From Cycas panzhihuaensis (lineage: Eukaryota; Cycadophyta): 64,000 nt of DNA. Under the pieces are notes generated by a model. It worked only from the letters and a program-made list of their open reading frames with translations, was not told the DNA's origin and searched no databases. Of the stretch, positions 1 through 11,259 are shown piece by piece. The stretch covers positions 58,225,741 through 58,289,740 of the forward strand of contig CM041465.1 of assembly GCA_023213395.1 (NCBI GenBank), in the 5' to 3' direction. A program made the translations under genes and the position numbers. Each line of letters opens with the position of its first letter. Position 1 is the first letter of the stretch.

Positions 1-999
1 TTCGTGTTTTTGTTTTTGGATGATGTTAATATTCAACCATGGAAGCTTTGTTTGTAAAGATTTTTATATAAATTGTGATTAAAAAATGATAAAAATTGTG
101 TGTAATTTTGTGTTTCATGTTTTTGTTTTTTGATAGTTTTAATGTCTAAGTATGGCCATGTGATAAGTTTTATTCACACAACCACAATGGAGTGTATTGA
201 AGAGTGCTCTCGTATGGAAATGGGTTCTTTCAAGACTTTTTTCAATACTCTAACTTGGTTGTACATTTGTTTTATGTGTAATTTTTTAAAAGTAAAAATA
301 GATATCATTAAATTATAAGTTTAAATGTAGTACAAGATGTTAAAAGAATTCAGAGGTTAAGTAGATGTACTTGTCTAGTTTTTTATATGCAATGCACTCA
401 TAATAGAAGTAGCGGAATATAGATTTTTCTTAAGTTTTTTATAAAGAGAAGTAAAGCAAAAATTGTAAGACAATCATAGTAAAATATCCTTCCTTATACG
501 TCTAAAAGTTTGATTAAAAGACGAGACTACTCTTTTGAAATAAGATGTGGTATAAATTTTTTAAATTTTGTACAGAATGGTCTTAAGAAGAAGAAACTAG
601 AGGTCTATCAACTGGTGGTGAGTCACAAACTAAACATATGTCATTGTCTAACTCCCTTTAATTAACCAATAATAAAGAGGTAAGTGATTATTACAAATTT
701 TGGTGAAGTCTTGGTCTAGATTAAAGATCTGAAAAGCAGTATACCATATGTACTAAACTAGAGGGCATTGCCACCAGATGTAATCAAAGTTATTATTCTG
801 AGCATCACATGTTGGGTAATAAAATTAGCAACTCATATTTCACTAATACCATGTGTCTTAGAAAATAAAAACCTTGTATAAGATCCCCTAGTAAAGCACA
901 TTGTATTTGGATTGTGCTTATTTCTACCATATCCATTCCCTTCAGCTTGAGACTAGACATAATGATATTATTAACTATATAACAAGTAGTAAAATTCTA
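1..999. other. AT-rich sequence, no gene recognised
   Basis: AT-rich DNA with scattered stops in all frames. A 62-codon open frame at 130-318 (plus) has no motif I recognise and reads like chance. The minus strand here may be the decayed 3' end of the LINE that follows, but I could not fix a poly(A) tail or an end point. Confidence 0.4.
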
Positions 1000-3900
1000 T
1001 GGATTCGAACACTCAACCCCAAGAGAGAAACTTGAGTCCTTCCTCCTTCTCTAAATCCTTTGAGGTAATAAGAGGGTCCACTTACCGCATTAAAAAATTA
1101 AGTATGTCTGCCATTTGCAAAAGTAGAGGTTTAGGTTGAGGGTTGAGCCCCATCAAAAGTTCAACAAAATCCCTCTAACGAAGCTTATCAAAATTGTGGA
1201 ATAGAGTCACAGTATGCCAATTATGAGAGCTAAAAAATTGAGCTAAAGATGCAAACTCCTCCTAACTGCCTAATAGGGATTAACCTGAGGGTAACCACTT
1301 ATTAGTCCAAAAGTTAATTTGAAGGGTTGTTGATCTTAGAGAAAATAAAGTATTGTAGTGGAGATTGCCCCAAGCAGCCACTATATAATTCCAAATTATA
1401 GATCCTTTGTTAAGGTAGTTAGGAGCAGCTAGTTATTACTTAATAGAATATGCAAAATAGTACTTCCTCCTAATAATGTGGGCCCATTTGTCATTTTCTC
1501 TATTATATAGGTCCCTATAATCGCTTAGTTCCTCTTACTTTTGCTATAATAAAAGGTTCTTTAAGACTAAGGCCACCTCAACCCTTATGATCTGACACTG
1601 TACTCTATTTTACTAGGTAAAATGTCTTCATTTTAGTTAGCCATGGTTTTCATAGAAATCTTATGAACAAACTCCAGATTGTTGATATCACTAATTTGGG
1701 AGCTTGAATGATGGATATTATATTGTTAGGCATTTGGGATAGGGTTAATTCTATTAAACTATGTTGACTAGCTAAGTTGAGAGATCTAGTTGGCCAAACA
1801 TCTAGCTTCTTCTTGACTTTTAGAATATAGGGATGCTAGTCAAAAATTTTTAATCTAGAAAAGCCAATAAGGATACCTAAATATTTGAAGATCATGGATC
1901 TATGCATGATTAGAACCCCAAGAGTTGTTGCTAAGGTGAATTACATATTTATATCTTCTTCATTGAAGATGATGTTAGATTTACTATGATTGATTGTCAT
2001 CCCTGCTATAAGACTAAAGACACTGAGTGCTTAGCTTTAGGTACTAATTTTTTCATGTGAAGGGTGACCCAACAAAATGGTATCATCTATGAATATTTAA
2101 TGTGTTATGATCTCTATTCCATTAATAGATATCCCTTGGAGAAGACCTACTAATTGGAGCCATAATAGTAAGGAAGAGAGGCCTTCCATAGCAATCACGA
2201 AAAGATAAGGGGATAGGGGGCAACCTTGACAAATTCCTCTACTCATGTAGATAAGACCATCATTTTAGCCATTGAGACTAAAGAGATCATGGCTTTGATC
2301 CAATTAATATGGTATATTTGTAATTCCTTTCAAGATAGAATGGGAAAAAGAAAGTCCCATTCCATTGTGTCATAAGCTTTGTTAATGTCCAATTTGAGTA
2401 GAGCAGCTTGTTATCTTTTTGTACGTATAGTATAGAAAGCTTTAACAATCACAATTATGTTATCTACTATGCGTCAGCCTCTTATAAAGGTTATTTGATT
2501 TTCATTAATAACCTCGAGGAGGAACTCTTTGAGCCAGTTGGCTAAAACTTTGGCTATTATTTTATATGAAGTGTTACAAAGGCTTATGAGTCTCCACTGA
2601 TGGATGGTAGATGAAGTACCACTTTTTAGAATCAAGGATACCATGGTTGTGTTGATAACTGGGTGCATTCTTCTTGTATGACAGACCTCTTTTGCTACTT
2701 CTATTAGAAGTTGAGGCACCTCATCATAATCTATAGCAAATAGGAGCTCAATAGGCATTCCATCTAGGCCAGGAGATTTGCCTTTGGGAAGCTTCATCAT
2801 AAGTTTGTAAATCTCCTCCTTAGTGATCAATCTACTAAGAGTGTCATTCAAATTTATACAACACTCCTATAGTATTGTGTTCACCTTAGAAAGAATGATT
2901 TGAGCAGCTCTGACGTTAGCAAAAGGAAAACCTTGAGTGGTCCACAGTCTATAGAAGCAATGGTAAAACTCAACTTGAATTTTATGATGCAAATATATGA
3001 TCTCCATAGGGGAAATCTACAAACACTGAAGCGACCATTGATGTTGCATTGCTTTTGCATGGTGGTTGAAGAATTTTAAATTATGATCTACATGGAGTTT
3101 CCATTGAATATTTAACTATGCTTTCCATTTTCTATCTTCTTGTTTTTGCATAAGCAGAAATTAATCATTTAAGTCAATGAGCCTTGATTAAAGGTTTGAC
3201 GAACCTTTTCCTTCTTCAAAATCCTTTTGTAAGTCTCTAAAAGCAACCAACATGGATTCCCTCTGTTCCTCGAATTTATGTTTGCGTTCTTTGCCAAACG
3301 TCTTAATGTGAGATTTAAGACCCTTCATAGTCATCATCCATCGAGCACTAGGGCTATCTAAAGCATCCAAATTAGTATATAGTTCCTCCCACCATTGTTG
3401 AAGGGCAATCTTACAGTCATCCAGTTTAAGTAAATTTGTATTAAGTTTGAACACTGTCTTCCCTGTGGTAGAAGGATTGGCCCTAGAGGAAAGTTGGATT
3501 TTGATGGGGACATGATCGAATATCATGGCCATATTCACCGAGATGTATTGGTACTAGGCAATGAGATGGCTAAGCAAATTTGATATATATGATCTATCCA
3601 GTCTTTCAGCTATGTGATTATTACCATATCGATTGTTGGTCTATATAAACTTTAGAGGGCCCTTCCAAGGAAGTTCAAAAAAGTTCCAATTTTTTTTTAA
3701 GTTCAATGAATGTTAAATTGTCCTTTTGATAAGGTCTTTTGAATTTACCCCTTGATTTGTCATTACAATATTCCACAAAATTTAAATCCCCTAATAGTAA
3801 AATATGGTCATGTTCTGCCTAATAATTATGTAGTGCACTTGCTAGAGCTTACCATGAGTCGTGTCTAACTTAAGCATCAGTAGAGGCATAGACTCCAATG

Positions 3901-4054
3901 ACCTAGTAAGTGAATTGATCCTTCTCCATTTTCAAACATAGCCAGTCTTGAAAAGGGCTTGCAATATACTGAAGTAGCTTCTATTAGTTGTTCCATAAAA
4001 TACAAAGTCCTCTGATGGGTCGATTTGGAATGAAGCCAACGACTATATACTTTA
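1000..4054 (-). mobile_element. LINE non-LTR retrotransposon, piece A (ORF2: endonuclease remainder, RT, 3' part)
   Basis: This is the largest of three pieces of one plant LINE. Read on the minus strand it runs from the middle of the endonuclease (near 4050) through the reverse transcriptase to a post-RT region that fades near 1000. The piece stops abruptly where the LTR of the Gypsy element begins at 4060, and the missing N-terminal endonuclease sequence resumes on the far side of that element at 17077. Stops and frameshifts occur throughout, so it is a fossil. The 3' end is not defined. Confidence 0.85.
1640..4054 (-). pseudogene. LINE ORF2, endonuclease C-terminal half plus reverse transcriptase
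   Basis: The intact protein nicks target DNA (APE-type endonuclease) and reverse-transcribes LINE RNA onto the nick. Endonuclease motifs on the minus strand are RGLCILWNN (about 4000), GDLNFVEYCNDKSRGKF (about 3720-3800), ERLDR (about 3600) and FDHVP (3502-3516), where SDHxP is usual. RT motifs follow: KGKSPGLDGMP (about 2750-2790), a WRLISLCNTSYKIIAKVLAN stretch (about 2540-2610), KLDINKAYDTMEWDFL (about 2350-2400, the first catalytic aspartate), CQGCPLSPYLF (about 2205-2235) and IFIDD (2080-2098, where FADD is usual). FKYLGILIGF (about 1865-1895) and a W-rich thumb region follow. The longest open stretches are 3188-3538 and 2474-2851. At least a dozen in-frame stops or shifts break the rest. 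Confidence 0.88.
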
Positions 4055-4059
4055 GATAG

Positions 4060-6600
4060 TGAAACGCTTGCTGCAGGGTGGTATCCCTACGTTTAGTAAG
4101 AGAATGGATTATATAAGACTAAGTTGGGCTAAACAACAAAGACTCACCTCGCAGGGCATCCGTGCGTCGGAGCACAGATTCGGGAGCTGCAGAGGTGCCT
4201 GGTTGCTTTTAGGTAGTTCTAGAAGGTAAGGCCTTCCTACCCCTCGGATGGCCGGGAAGAGGAGGAAAGAGCCTGGCATGTTGCATCTTCTCAAGGAAGT
4301 GAGAAGGCAACACGAGGATGAGAATGTATGTGTGACGGGGCGTCTAGGTGTAAGCTAGTCAAGAGGGCTAGGTGTGGGTAGTTCTAGCACGAAATGAACT
4401 ATCTAAGTGTAATAGATTGACTGCTAAACAAAAGATACGTAAAGAAGCAAATGTATGTTCCTTTCCTCTTCTAGTTTCCTATGTGTTCCTTATTATGCAA
4501 GCACGTGCACAAGAAACAACGATATAAAGAAAATATACAAGGACGAGGAAAATACCTAGACCGGCGACTGAATGGAGTGCTACGCGTCTCTTCGTTTCCT
4601 GCTCCTTCTTGCTCCACTTGTTGCATGCGTAAAACTGCTCGACGATGGTTGCCATGAGTAACCGAAGAGGGGCTAGCTTACCTCCCCTTATGCATGCAAA
4701 AGTAAAGCAAAATAGCAAATAATAGAAAATAACGAAAAAAGTAGCAACTATGGAACTAACCTGTAATGGGTTTGTTTCATATGCGACTCCACGAATGCGA
4801 GATCCTGTCCAACAAACAAGCAGGTTTGTCCCTCTCGGAAGAGGGGCTACGAAACAGATCTAATATGTATATTAAACTTAGAGTAAACATAGTCAAACTA
4901 AGCTAAGCATACGCATTATTATCTAATGAAATAACATTCAACAAAGTTTCCACAAATAGTTACCGCAAATGACACCCAAACAAGAGTATAGCCTCGAAAT
5001 GGCTGACTCACCCACGGATGGTCTCCACTTGACCTCAGGAAAAGAAAGCGAACTAGCAGCAAGAACATGGGGCAACGAATAACGAGAAAGAAAAAGGTAA
5101 CTAAAAGGTATGCAAGCACCCAAAGAACGAGATGCTACAGACAACAAATTGCCCGACTGGGTGGGTAGTAAACTCTTAACCAGCAAGAAGCGGTTTCGGG
5201 GCTTATGTGATGCCCAAAACCAATAGATGAAAATCTAAAACCAATGTGGCAATGGGCTACCAACGCTGATTTAGATCCAAAAATAAGTTTCCAAATTCCC
5301 TAACCCAACTTCTAGAAAGGCACAAAGGTGCAAAGGGAGAGAAAGTAAGGGACGAAACCCTTGGGGAGAAGGGCAACAAGGGGGACCGGCCTCGCCTTCT
5401 TCCCTCTAACTTTCTCTATGTTATCCCCTTGCAACAGCCACCTAAAAGCAGGTTGGCAGGAATGATGGGGGAGGTCTATGGTACAACAGGCAAGAGAACT
5501 AGTGCTAAACAGGCATAGCAACCAAAAAAGCACATAAACTAGGAATTTACTCACAAAACATAGAAAGAAATGGCATGCATTTCAAAGTAAACATGAAGGT
5601 ACCTTATTGTGAAGATATCAAGCATGAACCTGCTGGAAAATGGTAGGAAAAAGCTAGCATTCAGTAAGATATGATGGTAGGTTTGGAAGAGGAGACAAAT
5701 GTGAGAGTGATCCTATGAGTTGAGAGCCTTTGAAGCTTGTCCTTTTGGGAGACTTTGAAGTATATCCTCCTTGAAGCTTTAAAGACCTACAAACAGATGT
5801 TGAGCCTACTGTTCATGAGCAATAGAGACAACAATGGTCCCTAGTAAAGAGTAGCAACTGTGTATCTTGTCCTGCAGTAGTTTTTTGTAGAGGATTTTTG
5901 TAGAGTTCTTTGTAAAAATGAGTTAAGAATCCCAGAAAATGAAGAGGAAGTTTAGTTTTATCCCCTGCTCACTGCAGGTAAACATTGGGGATCTTAGGGC
6001 GCTTTAAATGCGTGGGTGCCACGCAGCTCAAAAAGCGTAAACCGCTACGTGATTTAAAAAAATTCAAACAGCCTGCAAAGAACTTCGCAGATCGAGAAAG
6101 ATCGCGGTACCACTAAGTTTACAGCGGTACGAGACTGGAAATAAAAAATAAGCAAAAATAAGGGTTTAGAGCTAAATTAAGAGTAAGCCAAGGCTAGAAC
6201 AGCTGGGGGGAATACCCAGGTGATGGGCAAGTGGCCATGAAAGTAAACTGGGTCTCAACCAAGAATTCAATCAGACTTGGAAGAGACTGCAACATGAGCA
6301 AAATGTCGTAAAAAGGGGCGAACATAACTGGCTGAGGCATTATGAGGGGTTGTGGAGATGAAGTGGGTGGCTGTGCGCTATATGGAGTGTAACATTCACT
6401 GAGGAATGCCCCCATTGTGAGTCGTCATAGGCTGAAAGCGTGCTGTCAGCACATGCAATATGATCAAGCAAAAAGGTAATGCAGCTAGGTAAGCATGCGT
6501 CAAGCAGTCTATACTAAATGACCTCAATCAAGCAAGAGCAGAGAGAAGTGAGAACGTATACCTGAGCTTACCTGAGTCGATGTGTCTCGAGTCCATTCCC
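4060..6600 (-). repeat. 3' LTR of the Tat-like Gypsy element
   Basis: About 2.54 kb that aligns along its length with 14521-17076. The outer edge is tgaaacgc at 4060 (so the minus-strand LTR ends in CA). The inner edge is near 6600, where homology stops after attccc. The minus-strand start is not a clean TG. In the first 190 bases I count 22 differences from the other LTR, 21 of them transitions. Small open frames inside (for example 4479-4718, 4919-5119, 5312-5554, 6194-6415, all minus) have counterparts in the other LTR and carry no domain I recognise. Confidence 0.85.
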
Positions 6601-6989
6601 GATGAGCTGGAAACATCGCTTATGGCAGAGCCTCACCGCTTGGAAGCATGACGTGATGGCGAATGCTGACAACCAAAAACATTAGTAGCACATGCATGTA
6701 TATATATAAAAATAATCATGAACAACATATGGACCAACGGTGTCGGCGAGTGTCGTGGCGGAACGCGTGGACAAGGGAGATAGAGACGAGGACAACATAG
6801 GGGCTGCTTATGTGTCGTCTAAGCATCAACCTGCAAGTGAATAGAGCCAATGAAGGGGATAACCCCATTGTCGAAGTGCAATGAGTGATAGGAGGGCACC
6901 CAGCAAACTGAACAAGCACATCAAACTAAAGGCGACCAGAGACTCGGGCACAGGCTAGCCAGGCAAGCCTCAAGGGCGATCTCTAAGAA
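6601..6989. other. Non-coding spacer between second RNase H and 3' LTR
   Basis: On the minus strand this follows the second RNase H and runs to the LTR. It would contain the polypurine tract, but no clean purine run abuts the LTR edge at 6600. An open frame at 6716-6919 (minus) has no recognisable motif. Confidence 0.45.
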
Positions 6990-7392
6990 GAGGGAGGCAA
7001 CGCTCAAGGATGAGGCAGACGAGGCTGTCTACCTTAGCATTGAGGTCCCAGGGGATATGCTAGATACCAACTGACGAAAAGCGAGCCAAGAGAGACCTGG
7101 CGGCTGAAGCGAGGGTTCTCAGGTGAGGGCATCGCACCTGGTAAACCTGGGTGAGATGGGACACCACAACCTGAGAATTGCAAAGCAACACGATGGGTCC
7201 ATGATGGAAATAGAGAGCATCAGTAAGGGCTTCAATAACGGCCGTGTACTCGGCTTCGTTATTGGTTGCTTTGGGAAGGAAGATCCCAAAACGCAGGAAA
7301 TCGTGTCTGGAAGGGCTGCGAAGGATCCAAGCAGCGGCAGAAGGTCCAGGGTTACCGCGGCTTCTGCCGTCGGTAAATATGTAGAGGGACAT
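6990..7392 (-). pseudogene. Second (archaeal-type) RNase H domain of the Tat-like element
   Basis: RNase H cuts the RNA of RNA-DNA hybrids during reverse transcription. The minus-strand frame from 7392 opens with YIFTDGRSRGNPGPSAAAW (first catalytic aspartate, glycine-rich strand), followed by NNEAEYTAVIEAL (catalytic glutamate). After a stop near 7060 come HIPWDLNAKVDSL (about 7010-7060), the C-terminal RxxNxxAD-like helix. The third acidic position reads CNSQVVV where this family has CDSQ, so an aspartate-to-asparagine change by G-to-A has probably killed the site. The DGxSRGNPGP signature separates this domain from the ordinary Gypsy RNase H at 9102-9551. It lies downstream of the integrase, about 850 bases beyond the integrase break. 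The start codon is simply the first ATG of the open frame; the domain was once part of a polyprotein. Confidence 0.82.
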
Positions 7393-8245
7393 GAGCGAAC
7401 ACTAAATCCTGATAGCGAATAAACAATGGCGAAACGAAAGGGATACTCGAAAGACAGGCAATAAGTGGCCGTGAAGGGTAGGAGGACCTAGCAATGAGGT
7501 TACCCAAGGATGGGAGCAAGCGGTCCGACCACCATCTGAGAGCGGGCGGAGAAAAGACGCCCTGGAGCGCCAAAGGTTGCTTTGGGAAGTAAAACATGCC
7601 CTCGGACGAGGGAGCATTCCCTTTGGGGACCCCAGGAGCAAAAAAAGGCTGGGGAAATGAGTCCAGGGCGGCGAAATGAGCCAAACGAGTATAAACTCAG
7701 GTATGCACGAGAGTGGCATGTAAAACGAGACAAAGGGCCCTGGAAAAGGTGCAATAATGGGGCGCCATAAATGCCTTTGCAAGAGAGGGCAAAAGGGCAT
7801 CAATAGAGCACAACGGGCGACAAGGCCAGAAGGCAAAGGCGATCAGGGAAACAGGTCGGTCCCAATGGCTGTCACAAGGTCAAAAACGGAAGAAGTGCCT
7901 GTCGGGGCCCCCGCCTATATAAGGAAATCGAATGGAAAATGGATTCATTTTTATCGGCTCTCGTGAGAAACCAGAGCCATCTCCTTACACAGCGGAGTGC
8001 CGCCCAACTTTGGAGGCACGCAGGGGATGATTTAACCGTTGGATCGGAGCGCAGCAAGAGCCAGCGAGATCGTCGAGATGAGATGGCGACGGCCAAGCTA
8101 GATCCAGTGAGTGGATCTCACAAAACCTTCCCCATTTTAAAGCTTTAAGTTCATTGCTTTTTACGGTTTTTTATGCACTTTTTATGCACCTTATGGGCAA
8201 TTGGAGGCCTCTCGGAGTCCGAATTAGACCCAGAAAGAGGCAGGA
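7393..8245. other. GC-rich, CpG-rich block of unknown origin between integrase and second RNase H
   Basis: No retroelement domain reads through this block on either strand. At its right edge the integrase stops after SSPYYPQ, where the family continues with GNGQAEA; the integrase C-terminus is absent. The plus strand has a TATA-like TATATAAGG (7916-7924) in a GC-rich setting and an AACCGTTGGATC motif (about 8035-8046) of a kind common in plant LTRs and transcribed leaders. Several overlapping open frames on both strands (for example 7402-7836 minus, 7757-7966 plus, 7939-8148 plus) are best explained by high GC. It could be a solo LTR in plus orientation, a captured sequence, or the variable 3' region of the Tat lineage. 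Confidence 0.4.
7916..7924 (+). promoter_or_regulatory. TATA-box-like site, antisense to the element
   Basis: TATATAAGG follows a GC-rich run (cggggcccccgcc) and lies in the unexplained block downstream of the integrase. Its orientation is opposite to the element's genes. The core is nearly palindromic, so minus-strand use is also possible. No start codon in a convincing frame follows at a normal distance. Confidence 0.3.
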
Positions 8246-8960
8246 CCTGGGGGTAATAAGGAGATGAGGTCTTATGTGAGATCTTGAATTTCTCGCAAAG
8301 CTCGTCCATTTCCTTGTTACAAAAGGAAGTTCCATTATCCATAATTAGGATGTTTGGAATCTCGAAATGGCAAACGATATGCTGGTAAATGAAGGTGACT
8401 ATTGTCTTACCAGGCGTAGTGGATAAAGGGATTGCCTCTGCCTATTTGGTGAAGTATTCGGTAGTGGTTAAGATATATTTATGTTGTGCGGAAGATGGCA
8501 GTGATATAGCACCAATGAGGTCTAAACCCTATTAGGAAAAGGGCCACGGAGATACGATAGGGTGCAAAGCCTCAGAAGGTATATGCGAGATATTGGCATG
8601 CTCTTGGCATCACCGACATCTAAGGGCATAGGCGTGGGCATCCTTGAAAAGGGACGGCTAGTAATAACCCATGTGGAGGATCCTTTGGGCCATGGATTGG
8701 CCCCCAAAGTGGCCCCCACAAATGCCATGATGGCATTCGCGGAGTATTTGGTCCGCTTCGTCGGAAGTGACGCAGCAAAGCAGGATCCCATCAAAGGATC
8801 TCTTATACAACACTTCGTCTACGAGGAAGTGTTGTCTCGCGGTGGCGCGGATGCGCGACCTAACCTTGTTGCTGGCTTCAGGGCAATATTCTTACTGAGT
8901 CAAATATCACACAATGTCACCATACCACTCGCTATTAGCGAGCGGGTGAGGAGAAGCGTG
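8246..8960 (-). pseudogene. Integrase of the Tat-like element, C-terminally truncated
   Basis: Integrase joins the cDNA to chromosomal DNA. The minus-strand reading gives a linker with FLVDEVLYKRSFDG (about 8800-8840), an HHCC-type zinc region with HHGICGGHFGGQSM and the CRxCQ pair near 8600-8720, HIPSEALHPIVSPWPF (about 8540), GLDLIGAISLP (about 8500), TTEYFTK-AEAIP (about 8430, stop in place of tryptophan), and MDNGTSFCNKEMDELC (8295-8342, second catalytic aspartate) followed by the SSPYYPQ strand. The family then continues with GNGQAEA and the glutamate helix; here it breaks into unrelated GC-rich DNA at about 8245. At least three stops interrupt it. An open frame on the opposite strand (8562-9041) is a shadow. 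Confidence 0.82.
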
Positions 8961-9101
8961 TTGGATGGTCAAAATAGACTCGTCGGGGAAAGAGTCATCA
9001 ACGGGAACACCGCTCGCATTGGGAATGGCAGCATCAACTAATTGTTCTACCACTATCATTCCCTTCTCTGACTTCCTGTTAATGACTTGTAAGTCAAACT
9101 C

Positions 9102-9551
9102 TTAAAGTAGGATGACCCAATGACCTGCCCTACCCGTCAAGTCTGAACGAGTAAGCAAGTAATGCAAGGGATCAGATTGAACGATCACCTTGGTAGTATT
9201 GCTGAGTAAGTAATGCCTAAACTTCTTGGTCGCATGGACCAAGGAGAGGTATTCCTTCTCGGCGGGAGGATAGTTTAGTTCAGCGACAATGAGGGTGCGG
9301 CTAATGAAATAGATAGCTCTCTCGGTTCTGGAGTCATCCTCCGCATGCAGCATTGCGCTAGGGATTCGCTTCTGCCACGAGATGTACAAGATGAAGGGCC
9401 TATCGAAACGAGGAGGCGCCAACGTAAGAGCAGAAACGAGAGCTTCCTTGAGTCCTGCGAAGGCTTGTTGGGTCTTGTCAGACCAAATAAATGGGGCTCC
9501 TTTCTTCAACAAGTTGGTAAGGGGTTTGGCGTTTATGGCGAAGTCTGCCAA
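9102..9551 (-). pseudogene. RNase H (first, Gypsy type) of the Tat-like element
   Basis: Open for 149 codons. It starts in the RT connection region (PFIWSDKTQQAFAGLKEAL) and runs into the RNase H fold: PFILYIS is the first strand, where the family usually has LYLA or LYLAVS, then ERAIYFISRTL, EKEYLSLVHATKKFRHYLLS and IVQSDPLHYLLTRSDLTGR. This layout (connection, YFISRxL, RKxRHYL, LTGR) is characteristic of plant Tat and Athila elements. It lies directly downstream of the RT frame, in a different frame, so at least one shift separates them. It is the first of two RNase H domains in this element. Confidence 0.83.
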
Positions 9552-9653
9552 AAAATGCCTAAGGAAACTGAGCCTACCTAGAAACGACTTAATTTATCAT
9601 TGGGTTCTAGGAGGCAGCATGTCAAGGATTGCCTTGACTTTTTCTGGATCGAT

Positions 9654-10247
9654 TTAGATTCCTTGTTGTGACACAAGAAAACCCAAGAGTTTGCCTGAAG
9701 TGATAATAAACACGCATTTAAGCAGGTTCAAACCGACGTGATACTTGCGACATCGTGCGAAGATGGCCCGTAAGTTAGAGGGATGATTAGCTTTGGTATG
9801 CGAAAGACCCATCACATTATCCATGAAGACCTCTAACGTATTGTTGATGAGATCGTGAAAAATGAAATGCATGGCTTTTGAATAAGTAGCCCCTGCATTC
9901 TTAAGACCAAAGGGCATTGCCTTGTAGGCAAAGGTACCCCATGGTGTAATGAAGGCTGTCTTGTGGCAGTCTTTAGGAGAAATCTGGATTTGGTTATAGC
10001 TAGAGAAGCCGTCCATTAAGGACATGACTTCGAATCTAGTTGTACGATCAATTATTTGATCGATAAAGGGGAGAGGAAAGTTGTCCTTAGGACAAGCATT
10101 GTTTATGTCGCGGAACTCGACACATATGCGAATGGTCCCGTTCTTTTTGGCAACGGGAATGATGTTCGATAACCACTTGGGGTAATCGATGGAAGAGATG
10201 AGTCCTACATCCAAAAGCTGTTCAACCTCCATCTTGATGGTGGCTGA
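9654..10247 (-). pseudogene. Reverse transcriptase of the Tat-like element
   Basis: Open for 192 codons from 10232. It carries the expected RT blocks: GLISSIDYPKWLSNIIPVAK, GTIRICVEFRDINNACPKDN then FPLPFIDQIID (the typical non-chromodomain Gypsy block), FSSYNQI, KTAFITPWGTFAYKAMPFGL, KNAGATYSKAM, and the palm site EVFMDNVMG (about 9812-9833) where YMDD or YVDD is expected. The second palm aspartate is an asparagine (GAT to AAT), which should abolish polymerase activity. The segment then ends with KCVFIITSGKLLGFLVSQQGI-like sequence, shared with the family. It is otherwise the best preserved coding stretch of this element. Confidence 0.9.
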
Positions 10248-10268
10248 AAGTTTGGGATGGAGAGGACA

Positions 10269-10685
10269 CTACTTCTGACACACGGGACAAGCGTTAGGAA
10301 TAGTCGTAAGGTTGTGCATGACGATGGAGGGGTCAATTCCCTTTATGTCAGAGTAGTCCCACGCGAACACATTGCAGAATTCCTGGAACAGAAGGGAGTA
10401 TTCCCTCACTTCATTAGGAGTAGATTCCACCCCTACCTTAATGATCTTGCCCAGGACGAGGACTATGTCCTGGGTTGCCCCCATACACATAGCATTCCCC
10501 TCCTTAAAATGGAGGGGGGCAAGATCGACAGGAAGAGAGGAAACAGAAGAAGGGATTAGGTCAGCTAGTGTGGACCCAATCGCTAGGACTTTCTGGTGGC
10601 CAAACTTGTGGTGACCAGAAGGTAAACTGGGCGTGGAACCAACTAAGTGCTCTAGTAAAGCCTCGTCGTCCTCAAAGTAGTCCAC
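10269..10685 (-). pseudogene. Protease-RT linker of the Tat-like element
   Basis: An open frame of 138 codons just upstream of the RT and probably continuous with it originally. FCNVFAWDYSDIKGIDPSIV followed by MHNL matches the conserved stretch that precedes the RT in Tat and Athila elements (FAWSYxDMPGLDPxxVxHxL). The upstream half is variable. About 20 bases separate it from the RT frame, with a stop or shift between. Confidence 0.78.
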
Positions 10686-11259
10686 CCCATGGATGACCTA
10701 ACTTCGAATGGACGAGGTACGGGATGGCATGGGAGTGATAGGATCGGTATGACCTGTAAGCTGCCCAACATCCCTAAGGGACTCTAAGGGAGAGTTAAGT
10801 AGAGATCCCTCGTAAAAAGCAAGAGGAAAACTATCAATGCCATCACTTGCGGAAGGTGATGGAAAGGAAGAGCTAGGAGCCTGATGACCGCCGTGCGTGA
10901 TGACATGCGACATGTGAAAGTGATCGGGCTCTATGACAAAAGGGGTCTTAGGAGGAGACCTAGAACTAGAAGAATGCCCCCCACCAGTGCGAAGGAAGGA
11001 AATTGGGTGAGGAAGGTTCTCATCCTCACTATGGGACCCATCGCCATTAAACATGACGAGGTATCCATAGCTTCTGACGCCGATGGGGGCGAAGCAAGTC
11101 AAATCGGAAGAAGAAGATGTGGGATCTTCTTCGTGGCAAGAGGGATCGGGGGTACCGATCGAGTAGGCCGAGGCATGATCAAAAAGGCGTTTGCTTCCCT
11201 TCGTATGGCCATGGCTCGCCTAAGTAGAAGGCCTAGTTTGTTTTGCAAGCGGTTGCTCA

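Noticed and set aside
130-318. 62-codon frame at the left edge
   Set aside because: Isolated, AT-rich, no motif, of a length expected by chance.
4479-5554. Env-like gene downstream of pol in the Tat-like element
   Set aside because: These frames lie inside the LTR, occur in both copies and show no signal peptide plus membrane-anchor layout convincing enough to propose it.
8562-9041. 159-codon plus-strand frame opposite the integrase
   Set aside because: The minus strand clearly reads integrase with zinc and catalytic motifs. The plus frame is a shadow in GC-rich DNA without domains.
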